This document shows positions 27,411-35,284 of a stretch of DNA of 64,000 nt, one piece after another (the first letter of the stretch is position 1; every line of letters starts with the position of its first letter). Both the position numbers and the translations under genes were made by a program. Source of the stretch: Clostridia bacterium (GTDB lineage Bacteria; Bacillota; Clostridia; Christensenellales; Aristaeellaceae); the NCBI GenBank assembly GCA_017470145.1, contig JAFUFB010000025.1, positions 1-64,000 of the forward strand, given 5' to 3'. Below the pieces are notes generated by a model that saw only the letters and a program-made list of their open reading frames with translations, made no database searches and was not told where the DNA came from.

Positions 27411-28619
27411 ATGAAGGGAAAGAAAATACTGGCGGGGATCATGGCTGGCGCCATGCTGGCGGGGGCCTGCATCGGCGGCAGCATGGCGGAATGGCAGGAG
27501 GAGACCAAGAGCGGCAAGGTGATCCGCCGGACATGGATCAATGACGAGGGCCAGAGCGGCACCGCGCCGGAGGGATACGCCAGCGTGGCGCTGAGCTACA
27601 GCGGCACCTCCGTGACGGAGAAATATTATGACGCGGCGGGGCAGCCGGTGGCGGCCATCGGGGGATATTACGGCCGGACGCTGACATACGGCAACAAGCA
27701 TCGGGTTGAGGAGATCATCTACCTGGACGCGGAGGGAAAGAAGACGGAATCCGCGGACGGATACGCCCGGGTCAAGATTGTATACACCTCGGCGGGGGGC
27801 GTTACGGTGGCCACCTATTACGACGCGACGAACACGATGGTGGTGGTGCCGAAACTGGGCTACGCCCAGGTGAAGAACGATTATCGGGGGACAACCCTGA
27901 CCAAGACCACCTATTACGGCGAGGACAAAAAAGAGATCGACACACCTCTGGGATACGCCGTGATGATCCAGAGCGTAAACAAGAGCAACAAGGTGACGGG
28001 CATCCGATTCGAGCACGCGGACGGCAGCGCCGCGGCCTGCCGGGACGGATGGGCCACGATGAAGCGGGAGCTGGACAAGAAGAACCGGGAGGTCAGCGTA
28101 AAGTATTACGACCTGGGAGGCCAGATGATGGACCTGGGGAAGGGATACGGATACGAGGAGAAGAAATGGGAAAGCGACCGGGCTTACACCGTAAAGCGAT
28201 TTGACCTGCAGGGGCAGCAGATCGCCATGGGAGAAGGATACACCGGGCTGCGGCGGGAGATGAACAAGGCGGGACAGGTGATTCGGGAGACATACCTGGA
28301 CGAGAATGATGCCGCGAAGGAGAACGGGGAGGGCGTAGCCACCCGGAAATATGAATATGACAGCGCGGGGCGGATTGTGAAGGTCAGCTTCGAGGGGAAG
28401 AGAGGAGACAACACGGAGAATTCGTCGGGGTACGCGGCGTATGTGGAGAGCCTGGATGAGGATGGGTTCTTGGTGAAGAGGAGTTATTATGGGAAGAATG
28501 GGAAAGGGGTAAATATTTGCGCGGGGTATAGTGAGATTGTATATAAGTATGATGAAAATCATATATTAATGGAGAAAGAGTATTATAATGTGAATGGAGA
28601 ATTGGTAAAGACAGAATAA
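27411..28619 (+). CDS. Secreted protein with ~45-residue YD-like repeats
   Basis: 402 residues from ATG 27411; the frame is open to 27363 but the later ATG begins a clear signal peptide (KGKKILAGIMAGAMLAGA, cleavage after GSMA near residue 26). The mature part consists of seven or eight repeats in which a GYA or GYG turn is followed by two strands, one with YYD..G or YLD..G (for example KYYDAAGQPV, IYLDAEGKKT, RFDLQGQQI, TYLDENDAA). The pattern recalls YD/RHS-type or cell-wall repeats but I cannot assign a family. The start lies 14 bases after the P-type ATPase stop and 13 bases before the branching enzyme, implying one transcript. AT content rises toward its 3' end. Confidence 0.7.
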   Translation: MKGKKILAGIMAGAMLAGACIGGSMAEWQEETKSGKVIRRTWINDEGQSGTAPEGYASVALSYSGTSVTEKYYDAAGQPVAAIGGYYGRTLTYGNKHRVEEIIYLDAEGKKTESADGYARVKIVYTSAGGVTVATYYDATNTMVVVPKLGYAQVKNDYRGTTLTKTTYYGEDKKEIDTPLGYAVMIQSVNKSNKVTGIRFEHADGSAAACRDGWATMKRELDKKNREVSVKYYDLGGQMMDLGKGYGYEEKKWESDRAYTVKRFDLQGQQIAMGEGYTGLRREMNKAGQVIRETYLDENDAAKENGEGVATRKYEYDSAGRIVKVSFEGKRGDNTENSSGYAAYVESLDEDGFLVKRSYYGKNGKGVNICAGYSEIVYKYDENHILMEKEYYNVNGELVKTE

Positions 28620-28632
28620 AGGAGAGAAAAGG

Positions 28633-30651
28633 ATGGACGTTAGGAAACTGGTAAGTCCCTATGAGATTACACGGATTGACCCCTGGCTGGCTCCCTACAG
28701 CGGGGAGATTGACCTGCGGATGGAGCGATTCAAGGCCCGGCGGAGCCAATTGGTCGAGGAGGCCCGGAGCCTGAGCGACTTCGCGGATGGATACCTTTAT
28801 TTCGGCATCCATCGGACGGAGAAAGGCTGGGTGGCCCGGGAATGGCTGCCCGGGGCGGACGCGGCCTACCTGACGGGGGACTTCAACGGATGGAGCCGGG
28901 ACACGCACCCCATGGCGCGGAAGGACAACGGCGTATGGGAAATTGAGATTCCGGGCCGGGACGCCCTGAAGCATGGGCAGAACATCAAGATCTGGGTGGA
29001 AAAGGACGGGAAGGGCTTCGAGCGGCTACCGGCCTACGCCACCCACGTGGTGCCTGATCCGCGGACCCACGTGCTCTGCAGCCAGGTTTGGGATCCGGCG
29101 CCCTACGAATGGACGGACGCAGGATACCGGGATCGGGCCCCTGAGGCGCCCCTGATCTACGAGGCCCACATCGGCATGGCCACGGAGGAGGAGCGCATCG
29201 GCACCTACGCGGAATTCGCGGAGAAGGTGCTGCCCCGGATTCAGAAATTGGGATACAACACGGTGCAGCTGATGGCGATTCAGGAGCACCCCTACTACGG
29301 CTCCTTCGGATACCAGGTTTCCAATTTCTTCGCGGCCAGCAGCTGGTACGGCGAGCCGGAGGGTTTGAAATATCTGATTAACACCGCCCACGGCATGGGC
29401 ATCAGGGTGCTGCTGGACGTGGTGCACAGCCACGCCTGCCCCAACGTGGGCGAGGGGCTGCAATACCAGGACGGCACGGACGGGCAATACTTCCTGGAGG
29501 GGGGCGAGGGGCGCCATCCCGCCTGGGGCACGAGGCTGTTCAACTACAAGCGGCCGGAGGTGCTGCACTTCCTGCTGAGCAACCTGAAATTCTGGATGGA
29601 TGAATACCACTTCGACGGGTTCCGGTTCGACGGCATTACCAGCATGATCTACCATGACCATGGGCTGGGCTCCGCCTTCACGGACTACCACATGTATTTC
29701 AACATGAACACGGACCTGGACGCCATCAACTACCTGCAGCTGGCTAACGAGCTGATCCACGAGGTGAACCCCAACGCCACCTCCATCGCGGAGGACATGA
29801 GCGGCATGCCGGGCATGTGCCTGCCCATCGAGCAGGGGGGCATTGGGTTCGACTATCGGCTGGCTATGGGCGAGCCGGATTACTGGATCAAGCTGCTGAA
29901 GGAGACCCGGGACGAGGATTGGTCCATGGGCGGGCTATGGTACGAGATGACCACCCGCCGGCCCCAGGAGAAGGTGGTGGGGTACTGCGAGAGCCACGAC
30001 CAGGCCCTGGTAGGGGACAAGACGCTGATCTTCCGCATGGCGGACGCGGAGATGTACACCGGGATGAACAAGGATTACCATTCCCTGACCATGGACCGGG
30101 CCATCGAGCTGCATAAGATGATCCGGCTGCTGACCCTGGCCAGCGGGGGGAATGGATACCTGACCTTCATGGGGAACGAATTCGGCCATCCGGAATGGAT
30201 CGACTTCCCAAGGGAAGGCAACGGATGGAGCTACAAATACTGCCGGCGGCAATGGTCGCTGGTGGATAACGGGATGCTGAAATACGAATGGCTGAACGAT
30301 TTCGACGGGGCCATGATCCAGATGGCGAAGAGCCACGGGCTGCTGAACGATCCCCAGGCGGTGAGCCTCTGGGTAGACGAAAGCAAGAAGATTATCGCCT
30401 TCAGCCGGGGGAAGCTGATTTTCCTCTTCGACTTCCACAACAGCTACAGCGAGCAGCAGTTCTTCCTGCCCTGCCACACCACAGGGGAAGGGAAGTATCG
30501 CGTGATTTTGAGCACGGACGAGGCGAGGTTCGGCGGCGCGGGGCTGGTGAGCCACGAATATGAGTATCAGACGCAGCAGCTGCCGAACCGGGGCGTAGGA
30601 TTCTATATCTATGCCCCCGTCCGGACGGCGATGGTTTTGGAAAAGGTGTAG
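28633..30651 (+). CDS. glgB: 1,4-alpha-glucan branching enzyme, GH13_8 (eukaryote-like) type
   Basis: 672 residues. A CBM48-like N-terminal domain (VAREWLPGADAAYLTGDFNGW near 75-95) precedes the GH13 barrel: region I DVVHSHA near 262, region II DGFRFDG with the catalytic Asp near 332, region III SIAEDMSG with the acid/base Glu near 388, and region IV ESHDQALVGDK near 455. The SHD in region IV and the overall length match the eukaryote-like branching enzyme subfamily, not E. coli-type GlgB. The enzyme makes alpha-1,6 branches in glycogen. GGAGAG lies before the ATG. No other glycogen genes are in the window. Confidence 0.93.
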   Translation: MDVRKLVSPYEITRIDPWLAPYSGEIDLRMERFKARRSQLVEEARSLSDFADGYLYFGIHRTEKGWVAREWLPGADAAYLTGDFNGWSRDTHPMARKDNGVWEIEIPGRDALKHGQNIKIWVEKDGKGFERLPAYATHVVPDPRTHVLCSQVWDPAPYEWTDAGYRDRAPEAPLIYEAHIGMATEEERIGTYAEFAEKVLPRIQKLGYNTVQLMAIQEHPYYGSFGYQVSNFFAASSWYGEPEGLKYLINTAHGMGIRVLLDVVHSHACPNVGEGLQYQDGTDGQYFLEGGEGRHPAWGTRLFNYKRPEVLHFLLSNLKFWMDEYHFDGFRFDGITSMIYHDHGLGSAFTDYHMYFNMNTDLDAINYLQLANELIHEVNPNATSIAEDMSGMPGMCLPIEQGGIGFDYRLAMGEPDYWIKLLKETRDEDWSMGGLWYEMTTRRPQEKVVGYCESHDQALVGDKTLIFRMADAEMYTGMNKDYHSLTMDRAIELHKMIRLLTLASGGNGYLTFMGNEFGHPEWIDFPREGNGWSYKYCRRQWSLVDNGMLKYEWLNDFDGAMIQMAKSHGLLNDPQAVSLWVDESKKIIAFSRGKLIFLFDFHNSYSEQQFFLPCHTTGEGKYRVILSTDEARFGGAGLVSHEYEYQTQQLPNRGVGFYIYAPVRTAMVLEKV

Positions 30652-30666
30652 GAGGATTTGAGCTGT

Positions 30667-30789
30667 ATGCAATTCATTGCGGAGAAGAACGCGCTGATTG
30701 CGCGGAGAAACGGGGAAGTGGTCACCGGCGGGAAGACCATCCGGGTGGCCGCTCCGATTGATGAAATTCCGGTTTTCCGGAAACGGTAA
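30667..30789 (+). CDS. 40-residue ORF resembling the tail of a GH31 glycosidase
   Basis: Too short for most gene callers. ATG 30667 follows AGGAGG by about eleven bases; the product ends GGKTIRVAAPIDEIPVFRKR. The APIDEIPVF motif is how the beta-sandwich after the catalytic barrel of many GH31 alpha-glycosidases ends. It may be a relic of a deleted GH31 gene or a small protein whose similarity is by chance. Confidence 0.35.
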   Translation: MQFIAEKNALIARRNGEVVTGGKTIRVAAPIDEIPVFRKR

Positions 30790-30798
30790 AAAAAATGC

Positions 30799-30827
30799 TT
30801 GCTTTTCGGGGCTGAGCGTGGTATAAT
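30799..30827 (+). promoter_or_regulatory. tRNA promoter
   Basis: TTGCTT (30799-30804), 17-nt spacer, TATAAT (30822-30827), 29 nt before the tRNA. Confidence 0.75.
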
Positions 30828-30856
30828 TCCCAATGTTGACCGCATGGTTGGCGTTT

Positions 30857-30930
30857 GGGATTATAGCTCAGCTGGTTAGAGCACCACGTTGACATCGTGG
30901 GGGTCATAGGTTCGAGTCCTACTAATCCCA
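30857..30930 (+). tRNA. tRNA-Val (GAC)
   Basis: Acceptor GGGATTA/TAATCCC, D-stem GCTC/GAGC, anticodon stem CCACG/CGTGG with loop TTGACAT (anticodon GAC), T-loop TTCGAGT between ATAGG and CCTAC, discriminator A. The CCA end is not encoded. It reads GUC and GUU codons. A terminator follows directly, so it is a single-gene unit. Confidence 0.95.
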
Positions 30931-30933
30931 CTG

Positions 30934-30970
30934 CCGGAAGCTTTGAAAGATAAGGCTTCCGGTTTTTTTT
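30934..30970 (+). terminator. Intrinsic terminator after tRNA-Val
   Basis: CCGGAAGC pairs with GCTTCCGG, followed by eight T residues. Confidence 0.93.
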
Positions 30971-31053
30971 ACAATATGGGTGTATCTTAACGTTTTACAT
31001 CCTGGGAGACTGCTGCGGCGGGCTCCCGAATTTTGTAGACGCAGGAGAGAAAT

Positions 31054-31746
31054 ATGGCGGAAAAGCTATACGTGATCGAGCGGGCGAAGGACTGGGTTGT
31101 GGTAGTCAAGCCGGAAGGGGTTTCCTCCGAGCGGGAGGGCCTGGGGCGAATGATCACGGAGGAGCTGCATTGGCCACTGGAGCAGGTATACCCCGTGCAT
31201 CGGCTGGACCGGGAAGTCAGGGGCGTGATGGTCTATGCCCTGAGCAGTAAAGCCGCGGCCGAATTGAGCCGCGCCTCCGCGGAGCGGCGCCTGGAGAAGA
31301 CCTACCTGGCCCTGGCCCAGGGAGCCCCGGAGGAGACGGAGGGGCGATGGGAGGATTTACTCTACCATGACGCCCGGCGAAACAAAACCTACGTGGTGGA
31401 GAGAATGCGCAAGGGGGTCAAGCCCGCGGCGCTGCAATATCGCGTGCTGGGGACGCTGCCAGATGACCATCCCGCGAATGAAACCGGGGGAAGCCTTTCC
31501 CTGATGGAAATTCGGCTGGAGACCGGCCGGACGCATCAGATCCGAGTTCAATGCGCAAGCCGGCAAATGCCCCTGCTGCATGATCGTCGATATGGCGGGA
31601 CGGGAAAGGGCGGAATCGGGCTGTTTGCCTGGAAGCTGACCTTTCCAGACCCGGCCACCGGGGAGGAAAGAAGCTATGCGGCGCCTTTGCCGGAGATGGA
31701 AAAATTTTTACAAAAGTATTTCATTTTCTTTTCACTTCTGATATAA
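31054..31746 (+). CDS. RluA-family pseudouridine synthase
   Basis: 230 residues. The catalytic motif is VHRLDREVRGVMVYA near residue 50, where Asp of HRLD is the nucleophile; the usual T-S-G after it is replaced by E-V-R-G, an unusual variant. ETGRTHQIRVQ near 155 is the second family motif. There is no N-terminal S4 domain, so it is a short RluA/RluC-type enzyme modifying rRNA or tRNA uridines; the target is not predictable. GCAGGAGAG precedes the ATG. Confidence 0.88.
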   Translation: MAEKLYVIERAKDWVVVVKPEGVSSEREGLGRMITEELHWPLEQVYPVHRLDREVRGVMVYALSSKAAAELSRASAERRLEKTYLALAQGAPEETEGRWEDLLYHDARRNKTYVVERMRKGVKPAALQYRVLGTLPDDHPANETGGSLSLMEIRLETGRTHQIRVQCASRQMPLLHDRRYGGTGKGGIGLFAWKLTFPDPATGEERSYAAPLPEMEKFLQKYFIFFSLLI

Positions 31747-31795
31747 TCCCTCTGCACGGGAGCGGAGCTGCCGGAAAAAAGACGCGGAGGTGGGC

Positions 31796-31948
31796 ATGAT
31801 GCATTTTCAAATCTGTAAGTGGTGTGGGTATATCTTTCCGGTGAACGTTCAGATATCCAAGCCGGTGCACTGCCCCTACTGCGGTTCGCCGAATCACGAC
31901 CATCGCCGGACGGCGCAGGGCGCAAGAAAGGTGGAAAAGAAGAAATGA
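31796..31948 (+). CDS. 50-residue zinc-ribbon microprotein
   Basis: Below the usual length cut-off. The frame from ATG 31796 (or 31799), after CGGAGG, has two Cys pairs, CKWC and CPYC, spaced like a zinc ribbon, then a His/Arg/Lys-rich tail. Its TGA overlaps the ATG of the SH3 protein (ATGA), so the two are translationally coupled. Small rubredoxin-like or ribosome-associated zinc ribbons look like this; function unknown. A TATAAT at 31742-31747 may be its -10 box. Confidence 0.7.
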   Translation: MMHFQICKWCGYIFPVNVQISKPVHCPYCGSPNHDHRRTAQGARKVEKKK

Positions 31949-32667
31949 AACGCTTTGTAGGATTATTAGTGGCTTTGCTGATGCTGGGCGCCAGCTTGTC
32001 CCTGGCGGAGATCACCAAGCCCATGGGCCCGGGGCAGATTGGCTTCGACGCGGTGGTCATCAGCAAGAACGTGACGGTGCGGGCGAGCCAGAACGCCAAC
32101 TCCAAATCCGTCAAGCGGCTGAGCTATGGAGATAAATTCGCCGCCGTTTCCCTGGGGAACGGATGGTGCGAATGCTATTTATCGGAGAACGAGGGCGTCA
32201 GCGGCTATGTGCTGGAAGACTATGTGCTGCTGGACCCAGCATACATCACGACGGAGGAATCCACCGCCGTCTACGCCTGGAAGGCCACCAACGCCAAGCG
32301 GGTGGGCCTGCTGGGCCGGGGAGAGACCTATCCCATCATTCGGACAGAGGGCAACTGGATGCTGATCAGCCTGCGGGGTGCGGCGGGATGGATCGTTCGG
32401 CCGAAGGCGGACACCACCGGTACGGCGCGGATGAAGACCGCGGATGTGCTGGAGCGGGCCCAGAGTTATCTGCTATCCACGGATCAATGGGCGGGGAGCG
32501 AGCGAGTGACGGCCACGACGGTGCAAAACTATTACTCCTTCGTGGAATACGACGCCTATACCCGGGAGTGGCTGGTGACCTTCAGCGCCAAGGATGGCTA
32601 TGTGTTCGAGATCGTGGTTGACGATGGGACGGGTTACGCCTATATGTACGACACGGTGAATGGATAA
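31945..32667 (+). CDS. Secreted protein with two bacterial SH3 domains
   Basis: 240 residues from ATG 31945, which overlaps the upstream stop; an earlier frame start at 31819 is not supported because a signal peptide begins here (KRFVGLLVALLMLGASLSLA). Residues 35-95 form an SH3_3 domain (KNVTVRASQNANSKSVKRLS ... WCECYL ... GYVLEDYV), a second one spans about 105-155 (VYAWKATNAKRVGLLGRGE ... GWIVR). The last 80 residues resemble a PepSY-like or small cystatin-like fold (WLVTFSAKDGYVFEIVVDD). Such proteins usually bind peptidoglycan stem peptides. Location is extracellular; no lipobox or anchor is visible. Confidence 0.8.
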   Translation: MKRFVGLLVALLMLGASLSLAEITKPMGPGQIGFDAVVISKNVTVRASQNANSKSVKRLSYGDKFAAVSLGNGWCECYLSENEGVSGYVLEDYVLLDPAYITTEESTAVYAWKATNAKRVGLLGRGETYPIIRTEGNWMLISLRGAAGWIVRPKADTTGTARMKTADVLERAQSYLLSTDQWAGSERVTATTVQNYYSFVEYDAYTREWLVTFSAKDGYVFEIVVDDGTGYAYMYDTVNG

Positions 32668-32748
32668 GCAAGCGGGGACGGTTCTGATTGACCCATTTCG
32701 GAATGGAAATGAGTCGAGCAGGGCCGTCCCTTTTGCTATGGGGGGAAA

Positions 32749-32866
32749 ATGAAACGAAAAAGACCGTCCCCGTGTTTCATGGGTGAAAAAATGAAACGAA
32801 AAAGACCGTCCCCGTGTTTCAAAAAATGAAACGAAAAAGACCGTCCCCGTGTTTCACCGTGTTTCA
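32749..32866. repeat. Three and a third copies of a 31-bp repeat with GGGGACGG core
   Basis: Units at 32749, 32791 and 32826 read ATGAAACG, AAAAAGACC, GTCCCCGTGTTTCA in order; a partial unit follows at 32857. Inverse-complement matches (GGGGACGGTTCTG, GGGCCGTCCC) lie at 32676-32730. This sequence type (GGGGACGG...TGTTTC) is a familiar dispersed intergenic repeat in Firmicutes. Here it fills the gap between two convergent genes, so it may act in termination or be a MITE-like relic. Confidence 0.8.
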
Positions 32867-34363
32867 CGCGGCCTTTTCGAGCTCGAACCAGAAGGTGGTG
32901 CCCAGGCCTTTGACGCTATCCACGCCATAGGGCACCTGATGATTCTCCAGGATGCCTCGGCAGATGTTGAGGCCCAGGCCGCTGCCGATGACTGCACGGC
33001 GGTGGCTCTCCCGGGTGCGGTAATACCGATCCCAGATATAGGGCAGCTCCTCCTCGGCGATGCCCTTGCCGGTGTCGCTGATGCTGACGCGAATCCAGGC
33101 ACCCTTCTCCTCCGTCCGCAGAGTGACCCGCTGATCCTCGCCGGTATAGGTCAAGGCATTGCCCAGCAGATTATAGACCACCTGCTCGATGCGGGCCTGA
33201 TCCCCCTTGACGGGGCAGGGGCCTTCCGTCAGGCAGCAGACGCGATAACCATCCTTCTCCGTCATGGCGCTGACCCGCTGGACGATGGCCTTCGCCATCT
33301 CCGACAGATCGAACACGGAGGGGCTCAGCTGCATATTGCCCGTGCGGAGGCGGCTGAACTCCATGACCTCATTGACCAGGGAGGAGAGACGATTGGTCTC
33401 ATCTATGATAATTTGCATATTCTCCGGGTTCATCTCGTCCGGCAGATCCCGCATGGTTTCGGCGTAGCCCTGAATCATGGTCAGAGGGGTACGCAGATCA
33501 TGGGAAATATTGGCGATGAGCTCCCGCTGGAGGGTTTCCACCTTCTTCAGATCCTCGGCGGCCTGGACCAGGGTATCGTTCAGCTCGGCGATCTCCCGAT
33601 AGCCATTGCTATGGTTCGCCCGATGATATTCCCCCCGGCTGAGGGCCCGGGCGGCCCGGTTGGTCTCGATAATGGGCATGGAAACGCTGGCGGCCATGAG
33701 ATAGCCAATAATGGCGGTGACCAGGAGAATCAGGACCACGATATAGACAAACTGGCGCTTCAGCATGGCCAGGATGGTGCTGGTAGGGGTGATCTGGGCA
33801 TTGATCATAAGGGTGCCATAGGCGCCATCCTCAAAGAACACCCGCTGGGCATAGATCATGCTGCGGCCGGTGGAGCTTTCCTCCCGGGGCACGGCGCCCT
33901 CGAACTCCGCGGCATGATAGCGATCATTGCGAAAGGGATCCACATTGAACATCTCCACCAGCTCCTCGCCATCCGGCGGGGTACGATCAATGAGGCGCTG
34001 CAGCTCCCGGGAGCTCATACGATGCAGGAGGCAGTAGCGGACATGGTCGATGGAGAGAATCTCCGTGCCCTCCGCGTCCAGGAGGAGCATGCAGATTTCG
34101 TTATCCGCGCTGATGCGGTCCGCCAGCTCGTCCAGATCGTCATGGTCGATATTCTGCAAAATCGTATCCGCGGCGGAATGAACCTGGCCGCTGCGATAAT
34201 TCTGATAAAACCCATAGAGCAGAGCGATTTGGCAGATCCAGATCAGCGAAATGACGAAGGCGATGAGCAGCGTCAGCTGGATCAGCAGCTTACCCTGGAT
34301 GCCCAGGCGGCCGGAACGCAAATCCCGGCGGAGGAGGGCTCTTTTCTCGTCAATCCTTCTCAA
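32864..34363 (-). CDS. Sensor histidine kinase
   Basis: About 499 residues. A short N-terminal stretch and first membrane helix (LLIQLTLLIAFVISLIWICQIALLYGF), an extracellular sensor domain of some 150 residues, a second helix (FVYIVVLILLVTAIIGYLMAA), a HAMP linker, HisKA with ELIANISHDLRTPLTMIQGY (phospho-His), and HATPase_c with VVYNLLGNALTYT, SDTGKGIAEEEL and GSGLGLNICRGI. No ATG is suitably placed: the frame is open upstream to 34486 inside the response regulator. A TTG at 34363 overlapping the regulator stop is my choice; TTG 34321 is possible. Kinase and regulator form a two-component pair; the signal is unknown. Confidence 0.9.
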   Translation of the reverse strand: MRRIDEKRALLRRDLRSGRLGIQGKLLIQLTLLIAFVISLIWICQIALLYGFYQNYRSGQVHSAADTILQNIDHDDLDELADRISADNEICMLLLDAEGTEILSIDHVRYCLLHRMSSRELQRLIDRTPPDGEELVEMFNVDPFRNDRYHAAEFEGAVPREESSTGRSMIYAQRVFFEDGAYGTLMINAQITPTSTILAMLKRQFVYIVVLILLVTAIIGYLMAASVSMPIIETNRAARALSRGEYHRANHSNGYREIAELNDTLVQAAEDLKKVETLQRELIANISHDLRTPLTMIQGYAETMRDLPDEMNPENMQIIIDETNRLSSLVNEVMEFSRLRTGNMQLSPSVFDLSEMAKAIVQRVSAMTEKDGYRVCCLTEGPCPVKGDQARIEQVVYNLLGNALTYTGEDQRVTLRTEEKGAWIRVSISDTGKGIAEEELPYIWDRYYRTRESHRRAVIGSGLGLNICRGILENHQVPYGVDSVKGLGTTFWFELEKAA

Positions 34364-35021
34364 AGCGATAACCCACTCCCCGCAGCGTAGTAATCCGATC
34401 CGCGCAGGGGCCCAGCTCCTTGCGCAAGAGCTTGATATGGGTATCCAGGGTGCGATCATCGCCGAAGAAATCATAGCCCCAGACATCGCTGATCAGCTTT
34501 TCCCGCGTCAGGGCGATGCCCCGATTCCGCACCATATAGAACAGCAGATCATACTCCTTGGGGCTCAGATCCAGCTCCTGGCCCTGGACGGAGACCCGGC
34601 GGGCGGTGAAATTCACCTCCAGATCCCCCAGGGTCACGATCTCCTCCGCCACCTCCGGCAGAGCGCCGCTGCGCTTCAGCACGGCGGAAACCCGCATCAT
34701 CAGCTCCCGGGGGCTGAAGGGCTTGACCACATAATCATCCACGCCGATTTCGAAACCATGGATGCGGTCATACTCCTCGCCCCGGGCGGAGAGCATGATG
34801 ACCGGAGTGTTCCGATCCTTGCGAATTCCCCGCACGGCGGAGAAGCCATCCAGCTCCGGCATCATGACATCCATGATCACCAGATCATAGGCCTTCTCCC
34901 GGCACTTTTCCACGGCCTGCATGCCGTTTTCCGCCTCCTCCGTGTTATAGCCTTCGAAGGCGGCGTATTTCGCGATCAGCGTTCTGATCCGCGCTTCATC
35001 ATCCACAATCAAAATGGTCAT
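34350..35021 (-). CDS. OmpR/PhoB-family response regulator
   Basis: 223 residues: receiver domain with the acidic pocket DDE near 7-9, phospho-acceptor Asp in VIMDVMMPELDG near 51, LSARG and KPFSPREL, followed by a winged-helix trans_reg_C domain (LTREKLISDVWGYDFFGDDRTLDTHI ... LRGVGYRF). The kinase gene overlaps its 3' end by about 14 bases. It is the first gene of the minus-strand operon and divergent from the DegV gene; the divergent region may hold its own binding sites. Confidence 0.95.
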   Translation of the reverse strand: MTILIVDDEARIRTLIAKYAAFEGYNTEEAENGMQAVEKCREKAYDLVIMDVMMPELDGFSAVRGIRKDRNTPVIMLSARGEEYDRIHGFEIGVDDYVVKPFSPRELMMRVSAVLKRSGALPEVAEEIVTLGDLEVNFTARRVSVQGQELDLSPKEYDLLFYMVRNRGIALTREKLISDVWGYDFFGDDRTLDTHIKLLRKELGPCADRITTLRGVGYRFEKD

Positions 35022-35064
35022 TTTATCCCAGGCTCCCTCTTCCGTTTTGTATTCCTCCTTCCAC

Positions 35065-35094
35065 AGTATACTCCATTCCGCCGGGGGAAAACAA
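35065..35094 (-). promoter_or_regulatory. Promoter of the two-component operon
   Basis: On the minus strand TTGTTT (35094-35089), 18-nt spacer, TATACT (35070-35065). Confidence 0.6.
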
Positions 35095-35185
35095 GCCCCG
35101 GGTTGTTTCTTCGCTGCGCTTTTTTATTTTGCCGGCGGCGGGTGAACAATGGCTGAAGAGGGCTTGAAAAAAGCGGGAAAATCCC

Positions 35186-35214
35186 TTGCGCGGGGGGTGG
35201 AAAAGGAGTATATT
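35186..35214 (+). promoter_or_regulatory. Promoter of the degV-vanY operon
   Basis: TTGCGC (35186-35191), 17-nt spacer, TATATT (35209-35214); leader of about 65 nt before the DegV start. Confidence 0.65.
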
Positions 35215-35284
35215 AAGGTTTGTTTTTTTACGATTTATTGAGCAAGGCTTCCGGAACGGAAAGAGAAAGGTTGATGACTGTTTT

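Noticed and set aside
30857-30930. tRNA-Val as an integration site for the accessory island
   Set aside because: The island ends at about 24.9 kb, no integrase gene is present and no partial tRNA copy was found.
32749-32866. Repeat array considered as a CRISPR
   Set aside because: The units are adjacent with 4 to 11 bases between them and lack unique spacers; no cas gene is nearby.
32849-34390. 513-codon plus-strand frame over the histidine kinase
   Set aside because: Antisense shadow of a gene with complete HisKA and HATPase motifs.
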